Positions 16,783-25,390 of a DNA stretch of 64,000 bases are shown piece after piece. This DNA is from Sedimentibacter sp. SX930. Lineage in GTDB: Bacteria > Bacillota > Bacilli > Lactobacillales > Aerococcaceae. The notes beneath the pieces are model-generated. The model was not told where the DNA came from, did not search any database, and saw only the letters and a list, made by a program, of their open reading frames with translations. The stretch covers positions 558,001 to 622,000 of the forward strand of contig MUZD01000001.1 in assembly GCA_002155105.1 (NCBI GenBank), in the 5' to 3' direction. The translations under genes and the position numbers were made by a program. Position 1 is the first letter of the stretch. Every line of letters begins with the position of its first letter.

Positions 16783-17988
16783 ATGCTTACTATCACAAAA
16801 TCAGAAAAAAATAGCATGATTTTTGAGAACCTATACCTGATTCTCTATTCTGTTATCCTCACAATAAATTTATTAGGTACGACAATGTTTTATATCCCAT
16901 GGCCAAAATTTACGACAATTGTATTACTCGAAGTTATGTTGATTATCCTTGGGGCGAAAATCATCCTTATAGACAAGCGCAATAATAAAGAAATGTTTCT
17001 GTATCTCATTCTTTTCATTGGTTTTTTCGGAGCATTTCTAAACACTGGATATGCATTTTTGATATTCGATCTTATTCTGATTTTAGGTGCAAAAAATGTT
17101 TCATTTAAAAAAGTAATCAAGTTGTTTTGTGTGATTTCCGGGATAATTATCATCATCACGATGCTATCATCCCAATTTGGTTTAGTCGAGAATCTAATTT
17201 ATGAGAGAGGAAACCGAAGCAGGATTTCTTTTGGTTTCGAGTATCCGACTGATTTCACCGCCCACATATTTTATCTTGTAATGGGTTATTGTTATCTCAG
17301 GAAGGAAAAATTAATGTATCTGGAATTAGCCGGTATTTTTGCGCTAAGTCTGTTTACCTATATTTTTTGTGATGCTAGGACGAATGCAATCAGTCTTTTC
17401 ATGACATTTGCTGTGTTCCTCTATTTGAAAATAAGAAACCAAGCAAGTGGAAAAAAAGGAACCTGCTATGTTATGAATCCAAAATTCAGCAAAATACTTG
17501 CTTTTGCAATGCCATTGTGTGCTTTCGCCTTCATTGCGTTAACCTTCTTGTACCATTTCCAACCAACCAACTCCTTGATGAAAGCAATCAATAAGCTTGT
17601 CAGTGGACGTTTGGAATTGGGGGCCGTTGGCTTTGAACGATATGGCTTCAGCTTTTTTGGCAATGCTTTCCAGATGAATGGTTTTGGCGGCAGTACTTCA
17701 CCCCGAATGGATTACTTTTTCCTGGATTCCTCTTATGTGTTACTCTTGATCCGCTACGGGAGTTTGGTTTTGTTAGCGGTACTTGTTATTTTTAGTCTAG
17801 TTTCGCTGCGTGCTGAAAAACAGAAAGATTTTCATCTTCTTTGGATTCTGGCGCTGATAGCCGTTCAGTGTACAATAGAACACCATTTGCTAGAAATAGC
17901 CTACAATCCTTTTCTGTTTTTGTTATTGACAGAAAGCTTGTCATTAAAGAAATCTTACTTACATCCGCTTACAATTCATGGGAAATAA
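16783..17988 (+). CDS. Wzy-like polysaccharide polymerase / O-antigen ligase-type membrane protein
   Basis: The ATG at 16783 follows AAGGAG; the TTG at 16780 is an alternative. The protein has about 401 residues with 9-11 membrane segments and a cytoplasmic or external loop holding RGNRSRISFGFEYPTDFTAHIFY. This segment, the overall topology and the late SGRLELG loop resemble Wzy-type polymerases of Gram-positive exopolysaccharide loci. Such enzymes join repeat units on undecaprenyl diphosphate outside the membrane. Sequence conservation in the group is low, so this is a topology-based call. It is more AT-rich than surrounding core genes and opens a surface-glycan module. Confidence 0.65.
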   Translation: MLTITKSEKNSMIFENLYLILYSVILTINLLGTTMFYIPWPKFTTIVLLEVMLIILGAKIILIDKRNNKEMFLYLILFIGFFGAFLNTGYAFLIFDLILILGAKNVSFKKVIKLFCVISGIIIIITMLSSQFGLVENLIYERGNRSRISFGFEYPTDFTAHIFYLVMGYCYLRKEKLMYLELAGIFALSLFTYIFCDARTNAISLFMTFAVFLYLKIRNQASGKKGTCYVMNPKFSKILAFAMPLCAFAFIALTFLYHFQPTNSLMKAINKLVSGRLELGAVGFERYGFSFFGNAFQMNGFGGSTSPRMDYFFLDSSYVLLLIRYGSLVLLAVLVIFSLVSLRAEKQKDFHLLWILALIAVQCTIEHHLLEIAYNPFLFLLLTESLSLKKSYLHPLTIHGK

Positions 17989-18032
17989 TGATGCCTTGGT
18001 AGGGTAACACATACGAGGTAATGCTACTTTTG

Positions 18033-18085
18033 ATCATATAACTATTTTCACTTTAGTCCGAACTAAATAAAAATAGTTATATGAT
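18033..18085 (+). terminator. Intrinsic terminator after the polymerase gene
   Basis: The 16-nt arms ATCATATAACTATTTT (18033-18048) and their complement (18070-18085) are perfect and are followed by TTTTTATTTTT. Confidence 0.8.
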
Positions 18086-18186
18086 TTTTATTTTTATATA
18101 CAATAATCAGGAAATATAATTAAAAATTCGTAATAAATAATGTTACAATTGAAAAAAGTACATGTCAACGCTATAAGGAGCAGAAA

Positions 18187-18639
18187 ATGAAAGAGACCTT
18201 TTATGATAAGGGGAAAATGGCGTACGCATCCAATCTTCTGAAAGAATTCGGACGATATATCTTGGTTGGTGGATCTGCGTTTATCATTGATTCCAGCCTC
18301 CTCTATATATTCAAGGAGCATGTGTTTTACAATCTTGATATTATTGGATTATATATTTCGACAGCACTTGGGTTCACAGGAGGACTAATCTATAACTACA
18401 TCTTATCTTTGGCGTTTGTATTCAGAGGTGGGAAGGAGAGGAAGAGAGGCAATGGTGCTAGTACCTTCATTTCTTTTGCGGTAGTTGGAATAGTTGGGTT
18501 GCTGCTTACCGAATGGGGGCTTTATGTCGGTGTGGAAAAGCTTGGTTTCCATTACTTATCGGTTAAGGCTATGATGGCTGCAGTTGTTTTGATTTGGAAT
18601 TATGTGGGGAGAAAGGTTTTGTTATTCAAATACAACTAA
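18187..18639 (+). CDS. GtrA family membrane protein
   Basis: This 150-residue protein has four predicted membrane segments. FGRYILVGGSAFIIDSSLLYIF at the N-terminus and the later FTGGLIYNYILSLAFVF are the GtrA (PF04138) signature. GtrA proteins assist transfer of polyprenyl-linked sugars across the membrane for cell-surface glycans. The ribosome site is AAGGAG. It lies 18 nt before the flavin oxidoreductase, suggesting one transcript and a joint role in sugar-lipid handling. Confidence 0.88.
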   Translation: MKETFYDKGKMAYASNLLKEFGRYILVGGSAFIIDSSLLYIFKEHVFYNLDIIGLYISTALGFTGGLIYNYILSLAFVFRGGKERKRGNGASTFISFAVVGIVGLLLTEWGLYVGVEKLGFHYLSVKAMMAAVVLIWNYVGRKVLLFKYN

Positions 18640-18657
18640 ATTATGGGAGTGATTTTT

Positions 18658-20271
18658 TTGGATAAACACCGTGTCGTTATTATCGGGGCAGGGCCAGCAG
18701 GTCTGACTGCAGCATATCAATTATTGAAAACAACTGACATAAAACCAATCCTCATTGAAGAATCTGCGTTTGTTGGCGGAATAGCCAGAACCGTAGTATA
18801 CAACAACAACCGTATCGATATAGGCGGACATAGGTTTTTCACCAAAAACGATCAGGTGAAAGCCATTTGGGAAACGGTGATGCCTTTACAAGGCGCTCCG
18901 TCTATGGATGATATCAAACTACATAGGGAATTTGAATGGTCACCAAATGGGCCAGATCCGGAAAAAGAGGATACAGTCTTCTTGAAGCGCAATAGAGTCT
19001 CCAGAATATTTTACTTGAGAAAATTCTTTGATTATCCTATTTCCCTTAAGCCTGAAACATTTTTAAATATGGGATTCAAAAGGACGGTTAGGGTTGGATC
19101 AGGTTATCTAGCATCGTTATTGTATAAATGTAAGGAAAATTCCTTAGAAGATTTTTATATCAACCGTTTTGGCAAACCGCTTTACCAGATGTTTTTCGAA
19201 GATTATACAACTAAATTGTGGGGCGTACATCCTTCAAAAATTTCACCGGATTGGGGTGCACAACGCGTCAAAGGGCTCTCATTGTCAAAAATGGTTCTCA
19301 CGTTCTTCACAAAACCTTTTGTGAATTCAGATGAAGGAGAAACTTCCCTTATCGAGGAATTCCATTATCCAAAATATGGGCCAGGTCAATTTTGGGAAAC
19401 GATGGCTACGGAGATAACGAAACTGGGAGGGGAAATCGTTTTTGATACTGCAGTAGATAAAATTGATTTTAGCGATACTGGTTCTGTAAAGTTACAGGGG
19501 ACCAGAGCTGATGGAACGATTGCCAGTTATTCAGGGGATTCGCTCTTTTCATCCATGCCGATTAAAGATTTGATTGAAGCAATGGAGAAACCTGCACCAA
19601 CAAAAGTTTCACAGATTGCTTCCGAACTGCCTTATAGGGATTTCATAACAGTCGGTTTGCTGTTAGATAAGATGTTAATCAAAAATGAGACGAAAATAGA
19701 GACGCTATCAAACATCGTTCCAGATTGTTGGATATATATTCAAGAACCCGATGTGCAACTGGGTAGAGTACAAATATTCAACAATTGGTCCCCGTATATG
19801 GTTGATAAGCCCGAGGATACAGTTTGGATCGGACTTGAATATTTCTGCAATGAAGGGGATGAAAAATGGAAGCTGTCAGAAGAGGGATTTATTGCGTTTG
19901 CCAAAGGTGAATTGGAAAAAATAGGCATGATCAATAAAGAAGATGTACTTGACGCAACCTGTATAAAAGTTAAAAAAGCTTACCCAGCTTATTTCGGAAG
20001 CTTCAGCGAGTTTGACACAGTAAAGGACTATTTGAACAGTATCGACAATTTATATTGCATCGGCAGAAATGGCCAGCATCGCTATAACAATATGGACCAC
20101 TCTATGCTGACGGCGATTGAGGCGGTTTCCTGTTATGCGCATAATATAAAGAGTAAAGAAACGATTTGGCAGGTCAATACGGAAAAGGAATACCATGAAG
20201 CAAACAGTGCAGAAGAAAGTTTGAATACTGAACGAACAGTGCAAGAAGAGCAAAAATTAGAAACTGAGTAA
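18658..20271 (+). CDS. FAD-dependent oxidoreductase (UDP-galactopyranose mutase/protoporphyrinogen oxidase-like)
   Basis: The start chosen is TTG at 18658, preceded by GGGAGTG; an upstream ATG at 18643 overlaps that site. The 537-residue protein opens with HRVVIIGAGPAGLTAAYQLL, a dinucleotide-binding motif, and then GGIARTV and IGGHRFFTKND. That GGHRFF stretch is shared with UDP-galactopyranose mutase and amine-oxidase-like flavoproteins. Its size exceeds UGM (about 370). Neighbours (GtrA, GT-C-like, Wzy-like) imply sugar or polyprenyl-sugar modification. The last 40 residues are charged and of low complexity. Substrate unknown. Confidence 0.8.
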   Translation: MDKHRVVIIGAGPAGLTAAYQLLKTTDIKPILIEESAFVGGIARTVVYNNNRIDIGGHRFFTKNDQVKAIWETVMPLQGAPSMDDIKLHREFEWSPNGPDPEKEDTVFLKRNRVSRIFYLRKFFDYPISLKPETFLNMGFKRTVRVGSGYLASLLYKCKENSLEDFYINRFGKPLYQMFFEDYTTKLWGVHPSKISPDWGAQRVKGLSLSKMVLTFFTKPFVNSDEGETSLIEEFHYPKYGPGQFWETMATEITKLGGEIVFDTAVDKIDFSDTGSVKLQGTRADGTIASYSGDSLFSSMPIKDLIEAMEKPAPTKVSQIASELPYRDFITVGLLLDKMLIKNETKIETLSNIVPDCWIYIQEPDVQLGRVQIFNNWSPYMVDKPEDTVWIGLEYFCNEGDEKWKLSEEGFIAFAKGELEKIGMINKEDVLDATCIKVKKAYPAYFGSFSEFDTVKDYLNSIDNLYCIGRNGQHRYNNMDHSMLTAIEAVSCYAHNIKSKETIWQVNTEKEYHEANSAEESLNTERTVQEEQKLETE

Positions 20272-20366
20272 AAAAAATTTACTTCTGACATCCTGGGTGC
20301 TTGATTTGAAGCCTTTTTCAAGATGGGAAAACCTTAGTGAAGGAGATTAGTAAAGGAGATAGATAG

Positions 20367-21833
20367 ATGGAAAATGAAATAGAGTTACGGAGGGGCATAT
20401 CTCCAAAGGAGAAGAGGATGCTAATGCCGTTGCTTTTGATGCCCTGTCTTTTTGTTCTTGTCAAGGAGTTGGACAATGATATTTGGTTTTTGCTGAACAG
20501 CGGTCGGTATGTGTTAGCGAACGGAATTCCGCATATGGAGCCGTTCACCATTCATCAAGGTTGGAATTTTGTGATGCAACAATGGTTATCCGCGGTAATA
20601 TTTTGGCTAACCTACAATAGCTTCGGAGAGATGGGGTTGCGCATACTTGTAATGGCACTTTATGGCCTTATTATTTTTTTCGCATATCGATTATGCATGA
20701 AAATTTCTGAGGAAAACTTCATTGTTTCTTATGCAACGTGTTTTGCTGTGAGTGTATTGTTAATTCCGTTTATGACGGAACGGCCATTCATGTTTTCGAA
20801 TTTGATTCTGTTGGGTGAAATATATGTGCTGGAGAGTTACCTTTTGCAAAAAGATAGGCAATATCTTTTTGCCTTGCCGCTTTTATCGGTGTCGCTAGTG
20901 AATCTTCATGCTGCGATGTGGCCAATGTTGTTCATTATTTTGGTCCCTTACCTCATCGATTCCTTTCGGTTCAAACTTGGAATCCTAGTCGGTCAAGGGT
21001 ACGAAAAAAAGGGAATACTTTTAACATCCTTGTTCATGCTCGTAGCAGGATTTATCAATCCTTACGGAATTGATGGAATGATCTATGTTTTCAATTCATA
21101 TGGTTATCCTGAAATCAATGCAATGGTGAGAGAAATGCAGGCAATAAACATCAATTCCACTATTGGGCTAATGATTTTTTTTGCCTTTTTTCTCCAATTT
21201 CTGGTCTACTGCTACTGTATTTTCAAGAAAGGGAAAATGAGTATTCGGTACATTTTGCTGACATTAGGAACGACCTACATGGCCTTGTCATCCATAAGAA
21301 GTCTTTCTATTTTCGCTATCTGTGGCTTTTTCCCAATAGCCTTTTTTCTTAAAGATTACAAAATAAAAGAGTCCGGCAAAGAGACACCGCGATTAAGAAA
21401 ATTTTTGATTGCTTTGCTAATTGTTACTATCTTGGTTGGAGGGGGGCAGTATATTCGGAAGTCAGACAACGGGGCTGAATATGATGAATTAAATGCAACA
21501 ATTGACTATATTTTTAAAAATGCGGAAGTCGAAGAAGTTGTTTTGTACACGGGATATAATGATGGCGGTTTGGCTGAATTTAGAGGCATAGCCTCTTATA
21601 TTGATCCAAGGGCCGAAGTATTTGTTAAGAAAAATAATAAAAAAGAAGATGTCATGAATGAATATTACCAACTTCAGATGGGAATACAATATTATAAATC
21701 GTTCTTGAATAAATATGGATTTACTCACATCATTGTTAAAGAAGATGATATCCTGAATGCCTATTTACCGTATGATGCCGATTATGAGCAAGTATACTCC
21801 AACGAGGATTATAGCTTATATACAAAAAAATAG
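20367..21833 (+). CDS. Polytopic membrane protein, GT-C glycosyltransferase-like
   Basis: This 488-residue protein has about 10-11 membrane segments. After the first one comes LDNDIWFLLNSGRYVLANGI then PHMEPFT, a loop like the acidic first periplasmic loop of GT-C fold transferases. A long C-terminal soluble domain (about 395-488) follows. AAAGGAG precedes the ATG by the right distance. As the last gene of the glycan module it could transfer a sugar from a polyprenyl-phosphate donor supplied by GtrA. No specific family was recognised, and the transferase call is an inference. Confidence 0.6.
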   Translation: MENEIELRRGISPKEKRMLMPLLLMPCLFVLVKELDNDIWFLLNSGRYVLANGIPHMEPFTIHQGWNFVMQQWLSAVIFWLTYNSFGEMGLRILVMALYGLIIFFAYRLCMKISEENFIVSYATCFAVSVLLIPFMTERPFMFSNLILLGEIYVLESYLLQKDRQYLFALPLLSVSLVNLHAAMWPMLFIILVPYLIDSFRFKLGILVGQGYEKKGILLTSLFMLVAGFINPYGIDGMIYVFNSYGYPEINAMVREMQAININSTIGLMIFFAFFLQFLVYCYCIFKKGKMSIRYILLTLGTTYMALSSIRSLSIFAICGFFPIAFFLKDYKIKESGKETPRLRKFLIALLIVTILVGGGQYIRKSDNGAEYDELNATIDYIFKNAEVEEVVLYTGYNDGGLAEFRGIASYIDPRAEVFVKKNNKKEDVMNEYYQLQMGIQYYKSFLNKYGFTHIIVKEDDILNAYLPYDADYEQVYSNEDYSLYTKK

Positions 21834-21904
21834 TTTAATATAATACGGAATTGAAATGATGAATAATCAGGGTTTTCACAACGTATGAGGCTTCAGCAGC
21901 ACAG

Positions 21905-21953
21905 CAAAAAAGATGGGACTGCGCTCAAAACGAACGCGATCCCATCTTTTTTG
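21905..21953. terminator. Bidirectional terminator between convergent genes
   Basis: Arms CAAAAAAGATGGGA (21905-21918) and their complement (21940-21953), plus inner CGCG pairings, sit between the glycan module and the TetR gene. Both outer sides are A/T runs. Confidence 0.8.
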
Positions 21954-21985
21954 GGTTCTATAAAAGCTAAATAATAAGATAATGA

Positions 21986-22570
21986 TTACTTGTTTATGTT
22001 TTCGATTTTAAAATTGTAGAAATCAACGAAGTCTTGTGTCACCGTTTCAGGAGAAGTAGAAAAATCTTCAGATATCCATCCGGAAATTGTACCCATCAAT
22101 CCATAAGTAAATATTTTTGTATATGTCTTCAATCTGTGTTCGGCCATTTCGGCTTGTGGAGACCAGATGTCCATCAGCTTATCCTGCATAGTCTGTGAAT
22201 ATTTTTGGGAAATCATAGGCAGAATATCAGTTTGCTTAAAGATTGAAAGGCTGTATCTGTTCCGATAGACGAAGTCAAAAATGATGATGTCCTTTTTATC
22301 CATCAATATTTTGCTCTTCGGATGGTATTTTTGAAAGCTTGTTTGGAGGGCAGCACCAAATTCGTCAAGCAGATCCTGAGTCACATCATCCAACAGCGCA
22401 AATTTGTCGACGTAGTGATTGTAGAAGGTCGTGCGGTTAAACTCGGCCGTTTCAACGATATCCTTGACCGATATATAGGCGAAACTTTCCGTCTCCAATA
22501 AACGCAGCAAAGCGTTCTTGAACAAATTCCTCGTTCTGTGCGCACTTCTGCTATCCGATCCATGTTGCAT
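21986..22570 (-). CDS. TetR/AcrR family transcriptional regulator
   Basis: This 194-residue protein has an N-terminal helix-turn-helix: RTRNLFKNALLRLLE, then ISVKDIVETAEFNRTTFYNHY, the TetR recognition region. The C-terminal domain is of the DhaS/TetR_C_8 kind (IFTYGLMGTISGWI), common in Firmicutes. AAGGAGG precedes the ATG. It is divergent from the Tad pilus locus, so control of that locus is the most economical guess, but no operator pair could be confirmed by eye. Confidence 0.85.
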   Translation of the reverse strand: MQHGSDSRSAHRTRNLFKNALLRLLETESFAYISVKDIVETAEFNRTTFYNHYVDKFALLDDVTQDLLDEFGAALQTSFQKYHPKSKILMDKKDIIIFDFVYRNRYSLSIFKQTDILPMISQKYSQTMQDKLMDIWSPQAEMAEHRLKTYTKIFTYGLMGTISGWISEDFSTSPETVTQDFVDFYNFKIENINK

Positions 22571-22676
22571 CCATAATCCTCCTTCAATAAAGAAACAAAT
22601 TCATTCCAAATGTTGAAAATATGAACAAATCACTCCGTTGTGTCCAGAATTTGCACAAAGCTCCGGAATCTGTGTA

Positions 22677-23326
22677 TTGAATATACTTAAAAATATTATA
22701 AAATAAGGACATAAGTTAAATACACCACAAAAAAGAACGGAACAACATTCCGACGCAACGAACTGTATCTTCAAGCTTCACACCTTCAAACTGACCGATC
22801 CGGTCTACAACACTTTCATCATCTTATTACCCTTCATTACATTCAAATCTATCAAAAAAATTCAAAGTTTTTAATACGATGTCTCCAACCAACAACAACA
22901 ACTGCACAACTCTTCTTTGAAATCCATCAACAGCTTGCTTCAGCTTCTGCATTTATTACCGCACACAAATCTATTTAATCCAACAACTACCGAGTTACTT
23001 ACCATTAAGTTAGTGGGATGAACATACAATCAAGGTGATTTTAACGCTCTTTTCAATGCGCAGATAAATTGTCAAAAAAAATAAAATATAGTTATCTTCA
23101 ATATAACCTTTTTTGGGTAACTTGTAAATAACTACATGAGAATTATTTAATGTAAATGCCATTAACGGATTCATTCCGATGGCCTCCATTTTTGAATAGA
23201 TATAAAACGGGAAATATATCGATTGAAAAATGGAGTTGTTGCTCAATGAAGTGACTTCAGCAACCGAAGCCGCCTCATAAACAACAACAACATTAAAAAA
23301 GCGGATAGAAAGAGGAGGAAAAGATC
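22677..23326 (+). promoter_or_regulatory. Candidate promoter and long G-poor leader of the Tad locus
   Basis: TTGAAT (22677-22682), 16 bp and TAAAAT (22699-22704) would start a transcript near 22712, over 600 nt before flp. From 22741 to 22980 the plus strand has only about 19 G in 240 bases while C and A dominate, so an RNA from it would be largely unstructured. A small hairpin (GTTGCT/AGCAAC, 23238-23264) lies near the pilin gene. No gene was found in this stretch; an AT-rich minus-strand frame near 23010-23246 lacks a ribosome site. Confidence 0.5.
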
Positions 23327-23491
23327 ATGGAAATCATGAGAAGATTGGTTCAGGAAGAAGAAGGACAAGGTTTGGTAGAGTATGCGTTGATTATTGGTTT
23401 AATTTCAGTTGTCGCTGTTGCACTTATGACTAACGTTGGTGACGGTATTAAAACAGCTTTTAATAAAGTAATAGCACAACTACCGGAATAA
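23327..23491 (+). CDS. flp: Flp/Fap-type pilin
   Basis: This 54-residue prepilin follows AGAGGAGG. The sequence EEEGQGLVEYALIIGLISVV shows the Flp motif: cleavage is expected after Gly13, leaving Glu at +5 and Tyr at +6, then one hydrophobic helix. The mature pilin of about 41 residues ends in QLPE. It is the major subunit of a Tad pilus, processed by the adjacent TadV. A terminator-like hairpin follows, which would make flp mRNA more abundant than the downstream assembly genes. Confidence 0.93.
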   Translation: MEIMRRLVQEEEGQGLVEYALIIGLISVVAVALMTNVGDGIKTAFNKVIAQLPE

Positions 23492-23504
23492 TAATACAGA
23501 AAAT

Positions 23505-23531
23505 TCCCGCTGATTCCGGCGGGATTTTTTT
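23505..23531 (+). terminator. Hairpin between flp and tadV (partial terminator)
   Basis: TCCCGC (23505-23510) pairs with GCGGGA (23519-23524), followed by seven T. Its place after the pilin gene suggests partial termination that sets the pilin to machinery ratio. Confidence 0.7.
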
Positions 23532-23632
23532 CTAAAAACTCCTGCATGATATCCGTAAATAATACAGCAATCATTAGATAGTAATTCATTTATCCAAAAA
23601 TAAAAACTAAGAACATGAAAGGAGCGATTACT

Positions 23633-24205
23633 ATGGTTACGGCAAACAACTTACTGCTGCTGATGCTCGTCGCGGTATCGGGATTTTTTGACCTGAAGGA
23701 GCGGAAAATCCCGAACAAAATCACTTTCACGGGCATTCTCATCGGCATTCTGTTCAACATCATCACGGGAGGCTGGATGGGTTTGTTGCAAAGCCTGCTC
23801 GGGATGTTTGCCGGCTTGGCGATCTTTTTCCTGCCTTTTGTGATGGGCGGAATGGGAGCCGGGGACGTCAAACTGATGGGAGCGATCGGTGCCTTGATGG
23901 GCTGGCGCTTTTCACTGGTCACGGCGCTCTATTCAGCTTTGGTCGGTGGGGTGATGGTCCTGATCTATCTAATTTATACAGGAAAATTGAAGGACACACT
24001 CAAAAAAATGATCTTGGCATTGATCAGTCAATTATTCCATCTCCTGAACCAGATGGGCTACAACAAAACAATCGACCAGATCCAGCAACGTTACGTCAAA
24101 GATGGGCAAACGTACAAGAAAATCTATATTCCCTATGGCGTTGCCATCGCAGGCGGAACCGTACTTGTCTTGCTGGCAACCAGTCAAGGGATCCATATTT
24201 TCTGA
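23633..24205 (+). CDS. tadV: Prepilin peptidase, TadV/CpaA family
   Basis: The ATG at 23633 is preceded by AAAGGAG; an in-frame ATG at 23615 lies before that site. The protein has about 190 residues, a membrane aspartyl peptidase of the A24 family. The two catalytic aspartates are in FFDLKERKIPN near the N-terminus and GMGAGDVKLMGAIGALMGW near residue 77. It lacks the N-methyltransferase zinc domain of PilD, as expected for TadV. It cleaves the Flp and TadE leaders. A C-terminal extension of about 60 residues with one more membrane segment is slightly unusual. Confidence 0.92.
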   Translation: MVTANNLLLLMLVAVSGFFDLKERKIPNKITFTGILIGILFNIITGGWMGLLQSLLGMFAGLAIFFLPFVMGGMGAGDVKLMGAIGALMGWRFSLVTALYSALVGGVMVLIYLIYTGKLKDTLKKMILALISQLFHLLNQMGYNKTIDQIQQRYVKDGQTYKKIYIPYGVAIAGGTVLVLLATSQGIHIF

Positions 24206-24223
24206 TGAAAGAAGGTGGTCGTC

Positions 24224-24616
24224 TTGAGGCTATTATCAAAATTACGAAAAAATGAAAAAGGCCAGTCACTTGTCGAATTTGCGCTGGTGTTGCCGATTCT
24301 GTTGCTTTTGGTCCTGGGAATGCTGGAATACGGCTGGATGCTCAATGCAAAAATATCCGTTACCGGCGCAGCAAGGGAAGGGGCACGGGCAAGCTCCGTT
24401 GTAGGAAAAGCGAACAGCAGTCAAGCCTATGCAAAAGCTTTTGCCGCAGCGAATGCATATATGGGCGTGGGAACATTGGCGCCTGGCGACGTGACGGTAA
24501 CGGTTTCGGCAGATAACGTAAAAGTGACCATCAAGTATGATAAGGAACCGCTTGTCGGCCTTTATATCAAGGATGATATGCTCATAACGAGCAGTGTGAC
24601 GATGCGGATGGAGTAG
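24224..24616 (+). CDS. tadE: TadE-like minor pilin
   Basis: The start chosen is TTG at 24224, 8 nt after AAGAAGG; GTG at 24215 overlaps that site. The protein has about 130 residues. The N-terminus KNEKGQSLVEFALVLPILLL is a class-IV-type prepilin: cleavage after Gly13 gives Glu at +5 and Phe at +6, so TadV should process it. A single hydrophobic helix is followed by a small beta-rich domain. TadE pseudopilins are needed for assembly of Flp fibres. Confidence 0.9.
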   Translation: MRLLSKLRKNEKGQSLVEFALVLPILLLLVLGMLEYGWMLNAKISVTGAAREGARASSVVGKANSSQAYAKAFAAANAYMGVGTLAPGDVTVTVSADNVKVTIKYDKEPLVGLYIKDDMLITSSVTMRME

Positions 24617-24679
24617 AGCTGTTTCGTTGGTTGTTCTATCAGATTTTATTATGCAACAAGTAGGAGAGGTGAGCGGTTT

Positions 24680-25390
24680 ATGAAGACCAAAAAAAGAGTT
24701 TGGATCATCACTGCTGTATTGGCGTTGATCACAACGGCCATGGTCTATCTTTATTTAGGCCAAGTGAAGGCAGCCAGCCAGGAGAATAAGGTAGAAATGA
24801 GTCAGGTAGTCGTCGCGCTCAGTGAAATCCCAGCCCACGTCAAAGTGACGGAGGAGATGCTGGAAATCAAGGAGATACCAACGGAAGCAGTGCATGGGGA
24901 CACGTATACGGATATCACTGATGTGGTCGGTGGCACAACGACGACGAAGTTGATAGCGGGCGAGCAAGTCCTGAGCGATCGTATCGTTTTGGATACAGGG
25001 GAGTCGGAATTGTCCTACCGTATTCCGGAAAATATGCGGGCAATCACAGTGCCGGCATCGGAAGTCAACGGCTTAGGCGGATACATTGTCTCGGGGGATA
25101 AGCTGGATATTCTGGTCAGCTACGTCCCTTCGGACGGGGTGCAGGTTGTCTACACACAATTGCAGAATATTGAAGTGTTGGAAACGGGGCCAAACATGGC
25201 AGCCGCTGAAGCTGAATCGGCAGTCCCGACATCCCTGACCTTATTGGTTACCCCAGCACAGGCAGAAGTGATCGCTTACGCGAATTTGAGCGGCAGCTTC
25301 CACTTCACATTGCGCAATCCGGTCGATACGGGATGGCAGGAAGTACCCAGCTATGGCACGGAAAATTTTGATTCTTGGAGAGAGCGGTGA
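24680..25390 (+). CDS. cpaB: Flp pilus assembly protein CpaB/RcpC
   Basis: This 236-residue protein has one N-terminal membrane segment (VWIITAVLALITTAMVYLYL). A SAF-type domain follows (VVVALSEIPAHVKVTEEML...TTTKLIAGEQVL), then the RcpC/CpaB domain (AITVPASEVNGLGGYIVSGD KLDILVSY). In Gram-negatives CpaB works near the secretin; in Gram-positives it is probably a cell-wall-facing part of the apparatus. It overlaps tadZ by 4 nt. Confidence 0.9.
   Translation: MKTKKRVWIITAVLALITTAMVYLYLGQVKAASQENKVEMSQVVVALSEIPAHVKVTEEMLEIKEIPTEAVHGDTYTDITDVVGGTTTTKLIAGEQVLSDRIVLDTGESELSYRIPENMRAITVPASEVNGLGGYIVSGDKLDILVSYVPSDGVQVVYTQLQNIEVLETGPNMAAAEAESAVPTSLTLLVTPAQAEVIAYANLSGSFHFTLRNPVDTGWQEVPSYGTENFDSWRER

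Noticed and set aside
23010-23246. AT-rich minus-strand frame upstream of flp
   Set aside because: Starts at TTG without a ribosome site, no similarity to a known family, and lies in the likely leader of flp.
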